A stretch of 43,071 nt of DNA from a virus (IMGVR_UViG_3300042374_000765:1-43071), one strand, 5' to 3'. Counted from the first letter of the stretch, positions 29,551 to 39,063 are shown. Notes: generated by a model not told the origin, from the letters alone. Numbers and translations are program-made.

Positions 29551-30613
29551 GAAGAAGCCACTCGAAGTCCTACAAGACGCAGCCACCCCCAAGCGAAAGG
29601 AACAGAAGTTCCTTTCGCTTGGATGCCCCCTGCTGAACCTCGCCGTCTCCGGCGATTGGCAGAAGGGGATCATGGCCGGAACCTACGTGTTCTACGTCGG
29701 TGATTCGTCCAGCGGTAAGACGCTGGCGACGTTGACGTTGTTGGCCGAAGCGGCCAACAACCCTGAGTTCGACGACTACGAGCTATGGCATATCGATGCC
29801 GAAGTGGGCAACCACTTCGACTTCGAGAAGTTCTTCGGATCGAAAGCCGCGAAGCGGATTCAGGTGCGTAGGCCCTTGCCGGGGAAGCCGATGCTATTGG
29901 AGGAAGTCTACGATTGGTTGGAGTCTTTGACCAAGGCGGGGAAGAAGTACGTCGCAGTGATCGACTCGATGGACTCTCTTTCTACGGAAGCCAAGGAGAA
30001 GCAAATCGCAGAGAATGCCAAACTACGAGCCGAAGGCAAGGACACCAAAGGCAGCTACGGCGATGCCAAAGCTAAGCTGAATAGTCAATACTTGTCGCGA
30101 GCCATAGCGCAGATAGCTGACTCAGGCTCCATTCTTTTGACCATTTCACAGACTCGGGACAACATCAACGCAAGCCCCTACGAACCTCAACAAACGCGAG
30201 GGGGCGGCCACGCGATGAAGTTCAACGGCTCTGTTGAAATCTGGACGTATCCGGGAAGTGCCATGACGAAAGAAATCAATGGCATCAAACGGAATATCGG
30301 GATGATCCCGATATTCAAGGTGGAAAAGAATCGAGTGAACGGCAGGAAGCGAGTCGTTCGCATCCCGATTATGCCGGACTTCGGCATTGATGCCACGGGG
30401 GCCGCCGTCGACTTCTTGGTGACGGAGAAAGCGTGGGCAGCCGACAACGGCAGGATCACTTCCACCATGTACGACAAGACCTACAACCGCGAGCAATTGA
30501 TTCGCAAGATTGAGGACGATGGCCGCGAACAAGAGTTGTTCGCGGCAATGCAGGCTTGTTGGGACTCTATCGAGTCCCAACTGACAGTAACCCGTAAGAA
30601 AAGGTACGAATAA
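29543..30613 (+). CDS. UvsX/RecA-like recombinase, 356 aa
   Basis: Walker A GDSSSGKT (53-60), Walker B KYVAVIDSMDSL near residue 130, and the L2-like region SQTRDNINASPY ... TRGGGHAMKF match the RecA/UvsX family. It forms filaments on ssDNA for strand exchange and recombination-dependent replication, helped by the SSB and the UvsY-like protein. GGAG lies before ATG 29543. Confidence 0.9.
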   Translation: MPKKKPLEVLQDAATPKRKEQKFLSLGCPLLNLAVSGDWQKGIMAGTYVFYVGDSSSGKTLATLTLLAEAANNPEFDDYELWHIDAEVGNHFDFEKFFGSKAAKRIQVRRPLPGKPMLLEEVYDWLESLTKAGKKYVAVIDSMDSLSTEAKEKQIAENAKLRAEGKDTKGSYGDAKAKLNSQYLSRAIAQIADSGSILLTISQTRDNINASPYEPQQTRGGGHAMKFNGSVEIWTYPGSAMTKEINGIKRNIGMIPIFKVEKNRVNGRKRVVRIPIMPDFGIDATGAAVDFLVTEKAWAADNGRITSTMYDKTYNREQLIRKIEDDGREQELFAAMQACWDSIESQLTVTRKKRYE

Positions 30614-30614
30614 A

Positions 30615-30833
30615 ATGGATGAACTGATTGAGCAGATCCGATCTGCGGCTCTGAACGTAGAACAAAAAGCGCTGTCAGGGGATGCCCTGACAGCCGACGA
30701 AAAGACTGAGGTTTTGGTCAAGGTCAAGACTGATCTCGCAAACCTGCGAGATCAGTTGCATGAAATCGGCCACAAGCTCGAAGGCATTGCAGTTATCCGC
30801 AATGTCTTGAGAGAAGCTCGGAGGCAACAGTGA
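30615..30833 (+). CDS. Hypothetical coiled-coil protein, 72 aa
   Basis: Almost wholly helical and charged (KVKTDLANLRDQLHEIGHKLEG), likely a short coiled coil. It starts right after the recombinase stop and overlaps the next GTG start. A hairpin of ctgtcagggg type occurs near 30675. Unknown role. Confidence 0.6.
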   Translation: MDELIEQIRSAALNVEQKALSGDALTADEKTEVLVKVKTDLANLRDQLHEIGHKLEGIAVIRNVLREARRQQ

Positions 30834-31165
30834 CCGGAGTGCCATACAAATTAACCGACGAGCATCGTAAGATGCTCGGTCGGTTCGTAGCCCGAGTTGT
30901 CGAGTTTCTCGAAGCTGGGATTGACTACTCTGGGGGTGAATCCTATGAGATTCACCCACGATGCCTATTAGGCATGGCCGTAAAGGTCACCTTGCGTCTG
31001 GCAGCATCGGATGGGAATGTGTACAAGTTAGACACCTTCTTCGACATGGAACCTTGCACTAGCAACGAACACAGAATGGAACTGTTTATTCGTACCACGC
31101 TCACAGAAGCCTTACGTCGCTTTAGGAAGCGACCGCTCCCTAAACCAGAAGTGGAGGCCCCATGA
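30830..31165 (+). CDS. Hypothetical protein, 111 aa
   Basis: GTG 30830 overlaps the previous TGA and has GGAGG upstream. Predicted mixed alpha/beta protein with no recognised motif; the C-terminus is basic and Pro-rich. It overlaps the 5'-nuclease start (ATGA). Confidence 0.6.
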   Translation: MTGVPYKLTDEHRKMLGRFVARVVEFLEAGIDYSGGESYEIHPRCLLGMAVKVTLRLAASDGNVYKLDTFFDMEPCTSNEHRMELFIRTTLTEALRRFRKRPLPKPEVEAP

Positions 31166-32010
31166 CCGCCGATGCTCGCTACGCGATCATCGACGTAAGC
31201 AACCTCGCTTACGCTCGATGGCATACCATCCCGCCACAGTTCTGGCGGGATGATCCTGGTACGCTGTTCAAGGCGTTGCATCAGTCCTGCAACAAGTTGC
31301 AGGACGATTTATGCGTGGACACGCTGATCTTTTGCTTCGATGGCGGATACGACTATCGAAAGCAGATCGACCCTGCCTACAAGCAACCTCGCAAAGAAGC
31401 GAGGTTGCAGGCTCCTGAGGACGAGAAGGAACTCCGACAGATCTTGTACGACCAGATGGCAGCGTTTCGAGAGATCCACTTGCCGACCATCGGAGCCGAC
31501 AACATCTTCTGGGCCAAAGGATTCGAGGCCGACGATTTGATCGCTTCGTGTGTCAAGCACCTTCCGAACGCTCGGAAGGTGTACATCGTCAGCAACGACG
31601 AGGATCTGTACCAGATGATCGAAGGTAGCCGGGTGGTAGTCTACCGCCCGGCTTCCAAAACGGTTGTCAACGAGGAGGATTTCCGAAGGAAACACTCCGA
31701 GATGCCGCCATGCCTTTACGCTTCGGCAAAGGCATGGGCAGGCTGTTCGTCCGACAATGTTGTCGGACTGACAGGCATTGGCATGGCGAAGGCAGCAAAA
31801 TTTTTAATGGGAAAAGGGAAACCTGAGTTCCGAAAACGCTTCACTGACCACGTAGAAGTGTATAACAAGAACATCCAGCTTACGAAGCTCCCCGCTCCGG
31901 GGACTCCCGAGTGTCGACCTGTTCCACAGGTCGACGCTTTGAACTGGGCGATGATGGGCCGAGTATTCGACAGCGTAGCACAACGAACACCGAAAGGCAT
32001 CAAGAAATGA
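31162..32010 (+). CDS. 5'-3' exonuclease / flap endonuclease, 282 aa
   Basis: AIIDVSNLAYARW (first metal Asp), FEADDLIAS and SNDEDLYQMI, then CSSDNVVGLTGIGMAKAAKFL (helix-hairpin-helix) match the PolA 5'-nuclease/T5 FEN family. It removes RNA primers and flaps. It supplies one of the domains missing from the stand-alone polymerase at 23348. Confidence 0.9.
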   Translation: MTADARYAIIDVSNLAYARWHTIPPQFWRDDPGTLFKALHQSCNKLQDDLCVDTLIFCFDGGYDYRKQIDPAYKQPRKEARLQAPEDEKELRQILYDQMAAFREIHLPTIGADNIFWAKGFEADDLIASCVKHLPNARKVYIVSNDEDLYQMIEGSRVVVYRPASKTVVNEEDFRRKHSEMPPCLYASAKAWAGCSSDNVVGLTGIGMAKAAKFLMGKGKPEFRKRFTDHVEVYNKNIQLTKLPAPGTPECRPVPQVDALNWAMMGRVFDSVAQRTPKGIKK

Positions 32011-32258
32011 GCATTCGACTCACCCGACGACAATGGTTGGACTCCAACAAGAAGCCGGAGGATTCGCGTTCCCCTGAGGAACGCAAAGCCTCCAAGAAGA
32101 ATAACCCAACTACCCAAGCGAGGAAGGCCCCCCGACAAGTTCGCTTTCGCAACTTTGTCCAAGCCGTCGAGCAGCAGTGGGACGGTCATGAGGTTATCAA
32201 AGACCCGCGAGTGCTGGAAGCAGTCGCGAGGCGAGCTAGTTTGCGGAGTGTCGAATAA
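32007..32258 (+). CDS. Hypothetical basic protein, 83 aa
   Basis: Rich in Arg/Lys, starting MSIRLTRRQWLD, with no recognised domain; possibly nucleic-acid binding. ATGA overlap with the nuclease stop and a one-base overlap with the next gene. Confidence 0.6.
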   Translation: MSIRLTRRQWLDSNKKPEDSRSPEERKASKKNNPTTQARKAPRQVRFRNFVQAVEQQWDGHEVIKDPRVLEAVARRASLRSVE

Positions 32259-32869
32259 TGCCCAAGAAAAAAGCCACAACCGAGGCTCCGGTCAAGAAGA
32301 AACGCAAGGGCGATCCGAAGAAAGGCTCCGCTTTCGAGCGAGACTTCGCTCGAAAGCTATCCCTATGGTGGAGCGAAGGTAAAGCCGACGACTGGTTCTG
32401 GCGGCTGGGTGGCTCGGGAGGCCGAGCCACCAACCGGGCCAAGTCGGGTAGGAACACAGCCAACGGCTACGGGGACATTGCTGCGCAATGTCCCGAAGCA
32501 CAGAAGTTGTTGAACATCGTGACCTTTGAACTCAAGCGAGGGTACAACAGCACGACAATCCAAGACCTGATTGACAAGCCCAACGGGCCGAATCAGATGC
32601 GGGACTTCATCGAGCAAGCGAAGCGTTCCGCTTCGCTTGCGGGTACTCCGTTTTGGATTCTGGTTCTCAAGAGGGATTTGCGAGAAGAATTGATCGTGAC
32701 CAACCTGTCGGGCGGCAGCATCGCTGCCTCGATATTTCCTGGGCTACGGCTTGACTTACACTCCGACGAGAATGTTTTCCAAGCGTCTGTTTTTTGGAGC
32801 GATTGGAGACGAGATTTCTTCAAAAAAGAGGCGAAGAACCACTACATACTGTATGGAGTTCCACAATGA
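32258..32869 (+). CDS. PD-(D/E)XK nuclease, putative resolvase, 203 aa
   Basis: GSAFERDFARKLSLWW, then NGYGDIAA (metal Asp) and VTFELKRGYN (ExK) follow the PD-(D/E)XK order. Its place among recombination genes suggests a Holliday-junction resolvase or repair nuclease. The N-terminal 30 residues are Lys-rich and probably bind DNA. Confidence 0.7.
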   Translation: MPKKKATTEAPVKKKRKGDPKKGSAFERDFARKLSLWWSEGKADDWFWRLGGSGGRATNRAKSGRNTANGYGDIAAQCPEAQKLLNIVTFELKRGYNSTTIQDLIDKPNGPNQMRDFIEQAKRSASLAGTPFWILVLKRDLREELIVTNLSGGSIAASIFPGLRLDLHSDENVFQASVFWSDWRRDFFKKEAKNHYILYGVPQ

Positions 32870-33873
32870 AAATCCAGCGTAAAGAATTCCTTCGCCACCT
32901 AGAGTCCTGCGCCCCTGGCTTGTCCTCTACCGACAACATCGAGCAGTCGGAATGCTTCCTGTTCACAAACGGGAAGGTCTACACGTTCAACGACGAGGTA
33001 CTGTGCCAACAGGATACCGTAGTCAACTTCCGATGCGCGGCTCCTGCGAAGCCGCTTTTGGAAACCCTGCGAAAGCTGACCGAGGACGAGATTGACATCT
33101 CGCTCAAGGACAGCCAGTTGGTCATCAAGTGTGCCAACATCCGGCAGATCAAACTCAACGTCCAACTAGATGTCATCCCCCACTACGAGTCGGTGGATGC
33201 CCCCGGCGAGTGGTCCGACGTTCCCCCGGTGTTCGCAGACGCATTGGCGATGGCCGCCGATTCGGCGGCCAAAGACTCCGAGGCATGGGAACTGACCTGC
33301 GTGGAACTAAGCTCCCGTGGCCTACAGGCCACGGATGTGTTTCAGGCAGTCCGCTACAAGCTGGACTGCCCCATCAGCAAGCCGACGCTTATCAAGCGTG
33401 CGGCTTGCGGTGCGGTCAACGAACTCGGCGTAGCTGCGCTCGCCGAGTCCGCAGGGTGGGTGCATTTCAAAACGTACACCGGACTGCAAGTTGCAGTCCG
33501 GGCGTACAGCGGGTCGTTGCCCGATCTGTCTGATGCGTTTCGATCAGAATCGGAGGCGAGCCTCCGATTCCCGAGCAGTCTGCTCGACGCCTTGCAAAAG
33601 GCGGCGGCGTTCCTCGCTGACACCGGAACTGGGAAGCAAGCCCAGTTCCGGCTCAAGCCCGGAAAAATAATGGTGCGTGGGCAGAACGAAAGTGGGATTT
33701 ATGAGGAGGTCCGGGACGTAGAATATGACGGGCCGCCGAAGTGCTTCGGGATCAACCCGAAGCACATTCAGACGTTGCTCAAGCATGACTATCCTGTATC
33801 CCTCACGCAATCCGCTTTGCGGATTCGTGGGGAGAATTTTGTGTATCTGACCAGTACGGAGAACATCGTATGA
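32866..33873 (+). CDS. Sliding clamp-like protein (DnaN-type), 335 aa
   Basis: Length and secondary-structure pattern suggest a three-domain beta-clamp: a domain starting MKIQRKEFLRHLE, VVNFRCAAPAKPLLETLRKL, and a C-terminal ALRIRGENFVYLTST strand. A separate clamp loader (25281) makes a clamp expected. The sequence is divergent, so this rests on pattern and context. Confidence 0.65.
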   Translation: MKIQRKEFLRHLESCAPGLSSTDNIEQSECFLFTNGKVYTFNDEVLCQQDTVVNFRCAAPAKPLLETLRKLTEDEIDISLKDSQLVIKCANIRQIKLNVQLDVIPHYESVDAPGEWSDVPPVFADALAMAADSAAKDSEAWELTCVELSSRGLQATDVFQAVRYKLDCPISKPTLIKRAACGAVNELGVAALAESAGWVHFKTYTGLQVAVRAYSGSLPDLSDAFRSESEASLRFPSSLLDALQKAAAFLADTGTGKQAQFRLKPGKIMVRGQNESGIYEEVRDVEYDGPPKCFGINPKHIQTLLKHDYPVSLTQSALRIRGENFVYLTSTENIV

Positions 33874-35093
33874 AAGAGCTTGAGGTAGGTGACGAGGTTT
33901 GGGTCAAGTGCAAGGTGATTGAACCCTGCGACAATCTAATCAGGGTGACGCCGAGCGGTAAAGACAACTGGTTCTGGGCTAGCCCAAAACAATGCCGACC
34001 CGTCGAGCCGTCCTTGACAACTGAAACAGATCCGCCGATCACCAAGGAGGATGTCAGTGTGGTTGATAGGTACTGCGAGTTGGTTCGATCTCAAAGCGAT
34101 TTTGCTTGGACGATCTTCGCAAACCTAAGTGTGATGGCTCAGGATGCTGGAGCCCCCAGTAAGGAGGCCAACGAGAGGGCCGCCGATCTTATGAGAAGTT
34201 GGTTCTCCCTGAATATCCGAGAATCCGAGCAATGGAAACAAGGGACTGTCTACCATCAGGTAGTCGAGCGACCACCCATCAAAGAGCCTACCGAGGCTCA
34301 GAAGCTAGCCGAGAGGACTATGAAAGCAATGTGGGCCGCGAATGATGCTGTGAATGAGCGGCCACCTTCCGTCGAACCGCCCGAATGCCCCCAAGGCTTT
34401 CGGCATTTGGAGAAGGGTGAGAAAATCCTAGCCTCCGATGTCCCTGTTGTACCTGAGGTACAACAGGTTTGGAATCAGAACGAAATCCGCGACGTTGCCC
34501 CTTTTCTGCCGAGCCCCGGAGACAGGGTGCGAGTCGCAGATGACGGAGGAAATTTTACGCGACGTTCGGGGACCGTCGTAGCGGCCCTGCCTACGTATTG
34601 CGAGGTAGTTCTCGATGGTAATGGGCACACCCATGCGATTGATACGAACAGACTCGAACAGATGCGAGAGGCGTACCCCTCCGACACCTACGAAGCCGAC
34701 GAAGAAGATCCATTCTACGAAAAGTGGGAAAAACCGGTCGCCTTGGCTTCTGCCGAACCGCAGGGTCATCTCGTAATGGAAGCCCAAATCAAAGTCGAAG
34801 GAGAAGATACTCCTTCGACAACGACAAGCAAGGACTACTACGGCCCGGACATAAGCAAGGTCACTTTCCAGTTCACGCAAACACCGAACACCCTCGGCAC
34901 GACGGACCCTTCTGGCGTAGGGTCCGAGGAACTTACCGTCGAGTGCGAATACCAACTCCCCGGTGACGAGCCGTTCTTCGTCATCCGATCCGATTCGGGG
35001 TGGTCGTTCGACGACCCCGAATCGTTCCTCAAACTCCTACTCTCCGTCAAGGAAGCCGAAGAAAAATGCCGCTGTTCGCTTCCGCAAAGCTAA
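33870..35093 (+). CDS. Hypothetical multidomain protein, 407 aa
   Basis: The N-terminus (LEVGDEVWVKCKVIEP) and the centre (GDRVRVADDGG...SGTVVAAL) look like small SH3/KOW-type barrels joined by charged and low-complexity linkers. The C-terminal 90 residues form another beta-rich unit. No catalytic motif. It overlaps the UDG-exonuclease gene by 28 bases. Confidence 0.6.
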   Translation: MKELEVGDEVWVKCKVIEPCDNLIRVTPSGKDNWFWASPKQCRPVEPSLTTETDPPITKEDVSVVDRYCELVRSQSDFAWTIFANLSVMAQDAGAPSKEANERAADLMRSWFSLNIRESEQWKQGTVYHQVVERPPIKEPTEAQKLAERTMKAMWAANDAVNERPPSVEPPECPQGFRHLEKGEKILASDVPVVPEVQQVWNQNEIRDVAPFLPSPGDRVRVADDGGNFTRRSGTVVAALPTYCEVVLDGNGHTHAIDTNRLEQMREAYPSDTYEADEEDPFYEKWEKPVALASAEPQGHLVMEAQIKVEGEDTPSTTTSKDYYGPDISKVTFQFTQTPNTLGTTDPSGVGSEELTVECEYQLPGDEPFFVIRSDSGWSFDDPESFLKLLLSVKEAEEKCRCSLPQS

Positions 35094-36268
35094 CCAAGTC
35101 GTTGCCCGTCGTCCCGCTTTGCGGGACGTGTAAGGCCGACCGAAGTTGTCGCCATCCGAAGCAGACTTGGCCGGGTAACCCGGCCAAAGTCGTCTTTGTG
35201 GTAGACAAAGCCGGGGATGATGCCCCGAACGCCCTGCTAGACGGCCAATTTGGCCGTCTAGGGACCGTTTGTAGTCGGGTAGGCGTCACACTTGACGCCT
35301 ACCCAAAAGTGCCAGCAGCGGCCTGCCCAGGGGCCTCAAACGAGGCTTGGCGGCATTGCCAACCGCTCGTCGCGAGCGAATTGGCACGCCTCAACCCCGA
35401 AGTCGTCATTCCCTACGGCCCGAGGGCTACTCAGTCGGTCATTGGCCGATACTGGCAGACCCCCGCCGAGCTTTACGACCGGTGGTACGGCGCGGTGATC
35501 CCTTGCAGGGATCTCAACGCTTGGATCTGTCCGGTGGGCCTGATGGGTGAACACAAACGGATGCTCGACGTGTCGAGCATGTTTGAGTACCAACAACTGC
35601 GGGATGCGATGCGGATATCGGGCCGCCCGTGGCCCGATGGGTGCGTCCCCTTGGAGAGCCGAATCCGGCAGATCTACGACCCCCAAGAGATCAACACCGA
35701 ACTGGACAAGATCACCCAGACGGCACAGATCGCTGCGTTCGACTATGAAGCCACTGGGCTAAAGCCCGAGTGGGACACCCAGATCATCGTTTCGATGGCG
35801 GTGGCCTACGCCGCCGGGGACGAACTGCATTGCATTTCGTTCCCGGTGTACACCGACACGCATGATGCGATTCGGCGATTCTTGGCGTCCGACATCAGGA
35901 AGATCGCCGCCAACATGAAGTTCGAGGATCGGTGGAGCCGATCCAAGCTGGGGGTTCAGGTTCGCCGGTGGTGGTGGGACACGATGCAAGCCGCGCATTG
36001 GGAGAATCCCAACAGCGGCGTGACGGGCTTGAAGTTTCAGGCGTTTGCGAAGTTGGGCGTGCCCTACTTCGCGGGGGACGTGGAATCCTATTTCGAGTCC
36101 GAAACAAATTCTCAAAGAAATAAGATACTTTCGGTTCCCACGCCGAAGCTCCTGACGTATAACGGGATGGATGCCATAGTCGAGCTTCTGCTTGCTTCGC
36201 AGCAGATGGTCGAGAATGGCATAATCAAGGAACACTTCGTACCTAGTAAATACCTACCGAGGAAATGA
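35066..36268 (+). CDS. Uracil-DNA glycosylase / 3'-5' exonuclease fusion, 400 aa
   Basis: Residues 1-190 resemble family-4 UDG: four possible Fe-S cysteines, then AACPGASNEAWRHCQPLVASEL and VVIPYGPRATQSVIG. Residues 215-400 are a PolA-type proofreading exonuclease with FDYEATG (D226/E228), NMKFEDRW (D288) and YNGMD (Y365/D369). One protein could thus remove uracil and proofread for the exonuclease-less polymerase. The usual UDG catalytic segment near the N-terminus is altered, so glycosylase activity is uncertain. Confidence 0.8.
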   Translation: MPLFASAKLTKSLPVVPLCGTCKADRSCRHPKQTWPGNPAKVVFVVDKAGDDAPNALLDGQFGRLGTVCSRVGVTLDAYPKVPAAACPGASNEAWRHCQPLVASELARLNPEVVIPYGPRATQSVIGRYWQTPAELYDRWYGAVIPCRDLNAWICPVGLMGEHKRMLDVSSMFEYQQLRDAMRISGRPWPDGCVPLESRIRQIYDPQEINTELDKITQTAQIAAFDYEATGLKPEWDTQIIVSMAVAYAAGDELHCISFPVYTDTHDAIRRFLASDIRKIAANMKFEDRWSRSKLGVQVRRWWWDTMQAAHWENPNSGVTGLKFQAFAKLGVPYFAGDVESYFESETNSQRNKILSVPTPKLLTYNGMDAIVELLLASQQMVENGIIKEHFVPSKYLPRK

Positions 36269-36657
36269 TGTCTGAGCAGAAAAAAGAATGGAAAGTCGGA
36301 GACGAACTTGCAATCCACCACGGAGGTCGCGGAGGGAACTACACCATCCACAAAATCACCAAGATATCCAAGACTGGCCGGATAACTTTAGGTGATGATT
36401 TGTATATTCTCAACTCAAATTTAAGGATTCGAGGTTTAGATGCTTGGAGTCAGACTCACTCCTCGGCTTATCCTGTAACAGATACGATTCGACACGGAAT
36501 GGAAAGATGCCGCAAGGAAACCAAAGTCGCAAGAATTCGCAGGGACTTACACCAGAGCCTCCTCACCGACGAGGAACTGGACCAGATCATCGCCATCAAC
36601 CAAGCGGCCAACCAGAGGGAGGAAGCCAAACATGCTCACAGACATCAGGCTGACTAA
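36265..36657 (+). CDS. Hypothetical protein, 130 aa
   Basis: WKVGDELAIHHGGRGGNYTI followed by KITKISKTGRITLGD gives an N-terminal SH3/KOW-like barrel; the rest is helical and His/Ala-rich. Overlaps both neighbours. The related barrel at 33870 suggests a family of such accessory proteins in this phage. Confidence 0.6.
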   Translation: MMSEQKKEWKVGDELAIHHGGRGGNYTIHKITKISKTGRITLGDDLYILNSNLRIRGLDAWSQTHSSAYPVTDTIRHGMERCRKETKVARIRRDLHQSLLTDEELDQIIAINQAANQREEAKHAHRHQAD

Positions 36658-37762
36658 CTTTCAGGCTCACCGCGACCGCCACTTGACGTTCGTTCCGAAC
36701 GTCAACGTGATCGTCGGACCCACAAACGCAGGCAAGTCATCCGTCTTTCGTGCAATCCGGTGGCTTGTGGAACACAAGCCGATCACCGGATTGCAGACGT
36801 TCGACGAGCCGCATACCGAAGTGACCATCGCCTCGGATCGAGGCGAGGTCACTCGGTTCAAGCACCCGACCGAGGGATACGGCTACAAGGCCGCAGGTCA
36901 GACCTTCGTGGCGTGCGCCACGAAGCAACCGTCCGAAGTCCAAGCTACGCTTGGACTCTCGGAAATCAACCTGCAAGGCCAGCACGACGCCCCGTTCTTG
37001 CTGACCCTACCCCCCGGCCAGATGGCAAAGGAACTTAACCGCATCGTGGACTTGTCGATCATCGACAAGGCCAACGCGATGGCTGCGAGCAACGCGACTC
37101 GGACCAAAGGCGAACTCTCGGCGATGGAAACCATCGCCGAGAAGCAACAAGCCGAACTTGACCAGATCGCTTGGTTTCCAAGCGTTCTGGCTCAGTACGA
37201 GTCCCTAGTCGTCTACATGCAGGAATTGCAGCATAAGCAAAATCGATGCACGCTGCTGTCTGACAAGACGCAAGTAGTCGAAGCCTTGTCGCTCTCCTTG
37301 CAATCATTAGACAAACTGATACTCGACCTACAAGCCTTGGCCGATCAGGCCAAGGCTTTCGCCGACAAAAAGAATCGCCGAACGGCGATTCTTGCCGCAA
37401 CTGCCCCCTTGGCCGACGTGTCGGCCAAGATCAGTTTGGTTAATACTGTCGGATCAGGATTAGCAAAACTGAAAAAGCAGGGCGAGCAGATCGCAGCCAA
37501 GCGATCCCGCTTGGCTGCGATCCGACCAGTAGCCCAGCAACTAGCCGCCGTCAAGCCCATCCACGGGGACGTGGATGGGCTACTGGCAACAGGCAAGCGA
37601 CTCGCAGAGTCGCGAGCCAAGCAGTCGAAGTTGGAACGTGTGTTGAATAGCATAGCGGATTGGCAGGGGACTTACCTAGTCGCCTGCCAATCCGTCACCG
37701 AGTTAGAAACCAAAATCAAATTAGTGAGGGAAGTATGTCCGACTTGCAAAAAGCCCCTTTAG
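36632..37762 (+). CDS. Rad50/SbcC N-terminal half ending at the zinc hook, 376 aa
   Basis: DIRLTNFQAHRDRHLTF and Walker A GPTNAGKSS (29-37), then a Q-loop-like INLQGQHDAPFLLTL, open an SMC/Rad50 ATPase lobe. A long coiled coil follows and the protein ends in CPTCKKPL (Cys 369 and 372), the zinc hook. It stops there, instead of folding back into the descending coil. The second half is encoded beyond the Mre11 gene. The hook codons overlap the start of that gene. Confidence 0.85.
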   Translation: MLTDIRLTNFQAHRDRHLTFVPNVNVIVGPTNAGKSSVFRAIRWLVEHKPITGLQTFDEPHTEVTIASDRGEVTRFKHPTEGYGYKAAGQTFVACATKQPSEVQATLGLSEINLQGQHDAPFLLTLPPGQMAKELNRIVDLSIIDKANAMAASNATRTKGELSAMETIAEKQQAELDQIAWFPSVLAQYESLVVYMQELQHKQNRCTLLSDKTQVVEALSLSLQSLDKLILDLQALADQAKAFADKKNRRTAILAATAPLADVSAKISLVNTVGSGLAKLKKQGEQIAAKRSRLAAIRPVAQQLAAVKPIHGDVDGLLATGKRLAESRAKQSKLERVLNSIADWQGTYLVACQSVTELETKIKLVREVCPTCKKPL

Positions 37763-38664
37763 CCGTCTTGTGTTCCGATCTCCATTTGCGGGAAACCGCC
37801 CCGAGTGCCAGAGCCGAAAAGGACTGGTACGAGGTCATGGAGAACCATCTCAATGCTTTGGGAGATGCAGCGTACCGTTGTGGGAATGTTCCGATCATCT
37901 GCGCAGGTGACGTGTTCGACCGATGGAACCCATCTAGCGAACTCGTCCGATTCGCGATTCAACACCTACCCCAAATGTGGGCTATTCCCGGTCAGCATGA
38001 TCTCCGCTACCACGACTATGAGAGTAGGCTCCGAGGGGCCTACGGATGTCTGGTCGCTGCTGATGTCATTTATGACTTACCCGCAGGTACTTGGGACGGC
38101 GACATAGGTTTGCAAGTGTGGGCGATGCCTTGGGGTCGGTGGGAACCACCGACCGAAGCGGAAAGCCACCCCTTCAACGGCACTAAGCTGGCCTTCGACG
38201 GCATCAAGCTGGGAGTCCTCCACAAGTACGCTTGGAGCAACCAGTTCAACTGCCACGCCAAGGCCGAGGAGTCGTCTCGTTTCGAGCGACTCTACCCCAA
38301 CCTCGATGCCATGATTATCGGGGACAACCATATTCCTTGGATGCTACCCAACGTGATGAACCACGGGGGGTTCATCCCGCAGAACGCCGATCAGAAGTCC
38401 CTAGTGCCTCACTATGGACTTCTGATGTCTGATGGGACTATCGAGAGGCATCCCTACGACGTACCCGAGCCTGTGTGGCTAGAGTCGTGGCAGCCGCAGG
38501 TCGAGGATGCCAAGGTGGCATCCGAGGTCATCCAAGAGTTGCAAGACTTGCAACTCTCGGGAGACTCGTTCTTCGAAAACTTGGAGCGAGCCGTCGACGC
38601 CGCCGGATCGCAGACTGCCGTAATCCTCCGACAGATGATTACGGATCTCAAACAAAATGGCTGA
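37735..38664 (+). CDS. Mre11/SbcD-like nuclease, 309 aa
   Basis: The motifs CSDLHLRE (D15/H17), AGDVFDRW (D59), GQHD (86-89, in place of GNHD) and IGDNHIP form the Mre11 two-metal site. With Rad50 it processes DNA ends to feed recombination, like T4 gp47/gp46. ATG 37735 has GAGGG upstream and overlaps the zinc-hook codons of the Rad50 N-half by 28 bases. Confidence 0.85.
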   Translation: MSDLQKAPLAVLCSDLHLRETAPSARAEKDWYEVMENHLNALGDAAYRCGNVPIICAGDVFDRWNPSSELVRFAIQHLPQMWAIPGQHDLRYHDYESRLRGAYGCLVAADVIYDLPAGTWDGDIGLQVWAMPWGRWEPPTEAESHPFNGTKLAFDGIKLGVLHKYAWSNQFNCHAKAEESSRFERLYPNLDAMIIGDNHIPWMLPNVMNHGGFIPQNADQKSLVPHYGLLMSDGTIERHPYDVPEPVWLESWQPQVEDAKVASEVIQELQDLQLSGDSFFENLERAVDAAGSQTAVILRQMITDLKQNG

Positions 38665-38917
38665 TTATGTCTGCATAATCTGCCAAAATCTGGTCTACCG
38701 TATTCCAGAAGTACCGAGCCCAGACGTACAATACATCGCCTGCCCCTACGGTGGGGCAGGCGATAAGCCATGCACACTTAAAGCCAGGAGAACTGATTGT
38801 GGAATATGCGGAAATTCAACGGAGATTAGAGTCAGCCAAGACTCAGAAAAGCAAGATGGAGGGGCAGAGAGAGCAACTACTCCACAACCTCAGGGAACTC
38901 GGCCACGAATCGGTTGA
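38657..38917 (+). CDS. Small Cys-rich protein, 86 aa, doubtful C-terminus
   Basis: CIICQ, a later CPY, and CGICG give a zinc-ribbon-like pattern in the first 55 residues. The last 40 overlap the coiled-coil gene in another frame and look unconstrained. It begins inside the Mre11 3' end. It may be a minor zinc protein or part of the fragmented Rad50 region. Confidence 0.4.
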   Translation: MADYVCIICQNLVYRIPEVPSPDVQYIACPYGGAGDKPCTLKARRTDCGICGNSTEIRVSQDSEKQDGGAERATTPQPQGTRPRIG

Positions 38918-39047
38918 GTCGGCACAAACAGAAATCCAAGAACTCGAACAGTACATCGCAACCAATGAACCTGCCTTCAACCAACAGTGTGACGAATTTT
39001 TTGCGGCTAACCAATCTGCGATCACCGCTCTCGGCGGCCTCAAGTAA
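38799..39047 (+). CDS. Coiled-coil segment, probable Rad50 descending coil, 82 aa
   Basis: GTG 38799 has AGGAG eight bases upstream. The product (RRLESAKTQKSKMEGQREQL ...) is wholly heptad-like and fits the second Rad50 coil arm. Its frame ends at 39047, 17 bases before the ATPase lobe begins in another frame. The stop lies in the loop of an 8-bp hairpin (39033-39040/39053-39060), suggesting a recoding or coupling site. Confidence 0.5.
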   Translation: MEYAEIQRRLESAKTQKSKMEGQREQLLHNLRELGHESVESAQTEIQELEQYIATNEPAFNQQCDEFFAANQSAITALGGLK

Positions 39048-39063
39048 ACACAAGGCCGCCGTC

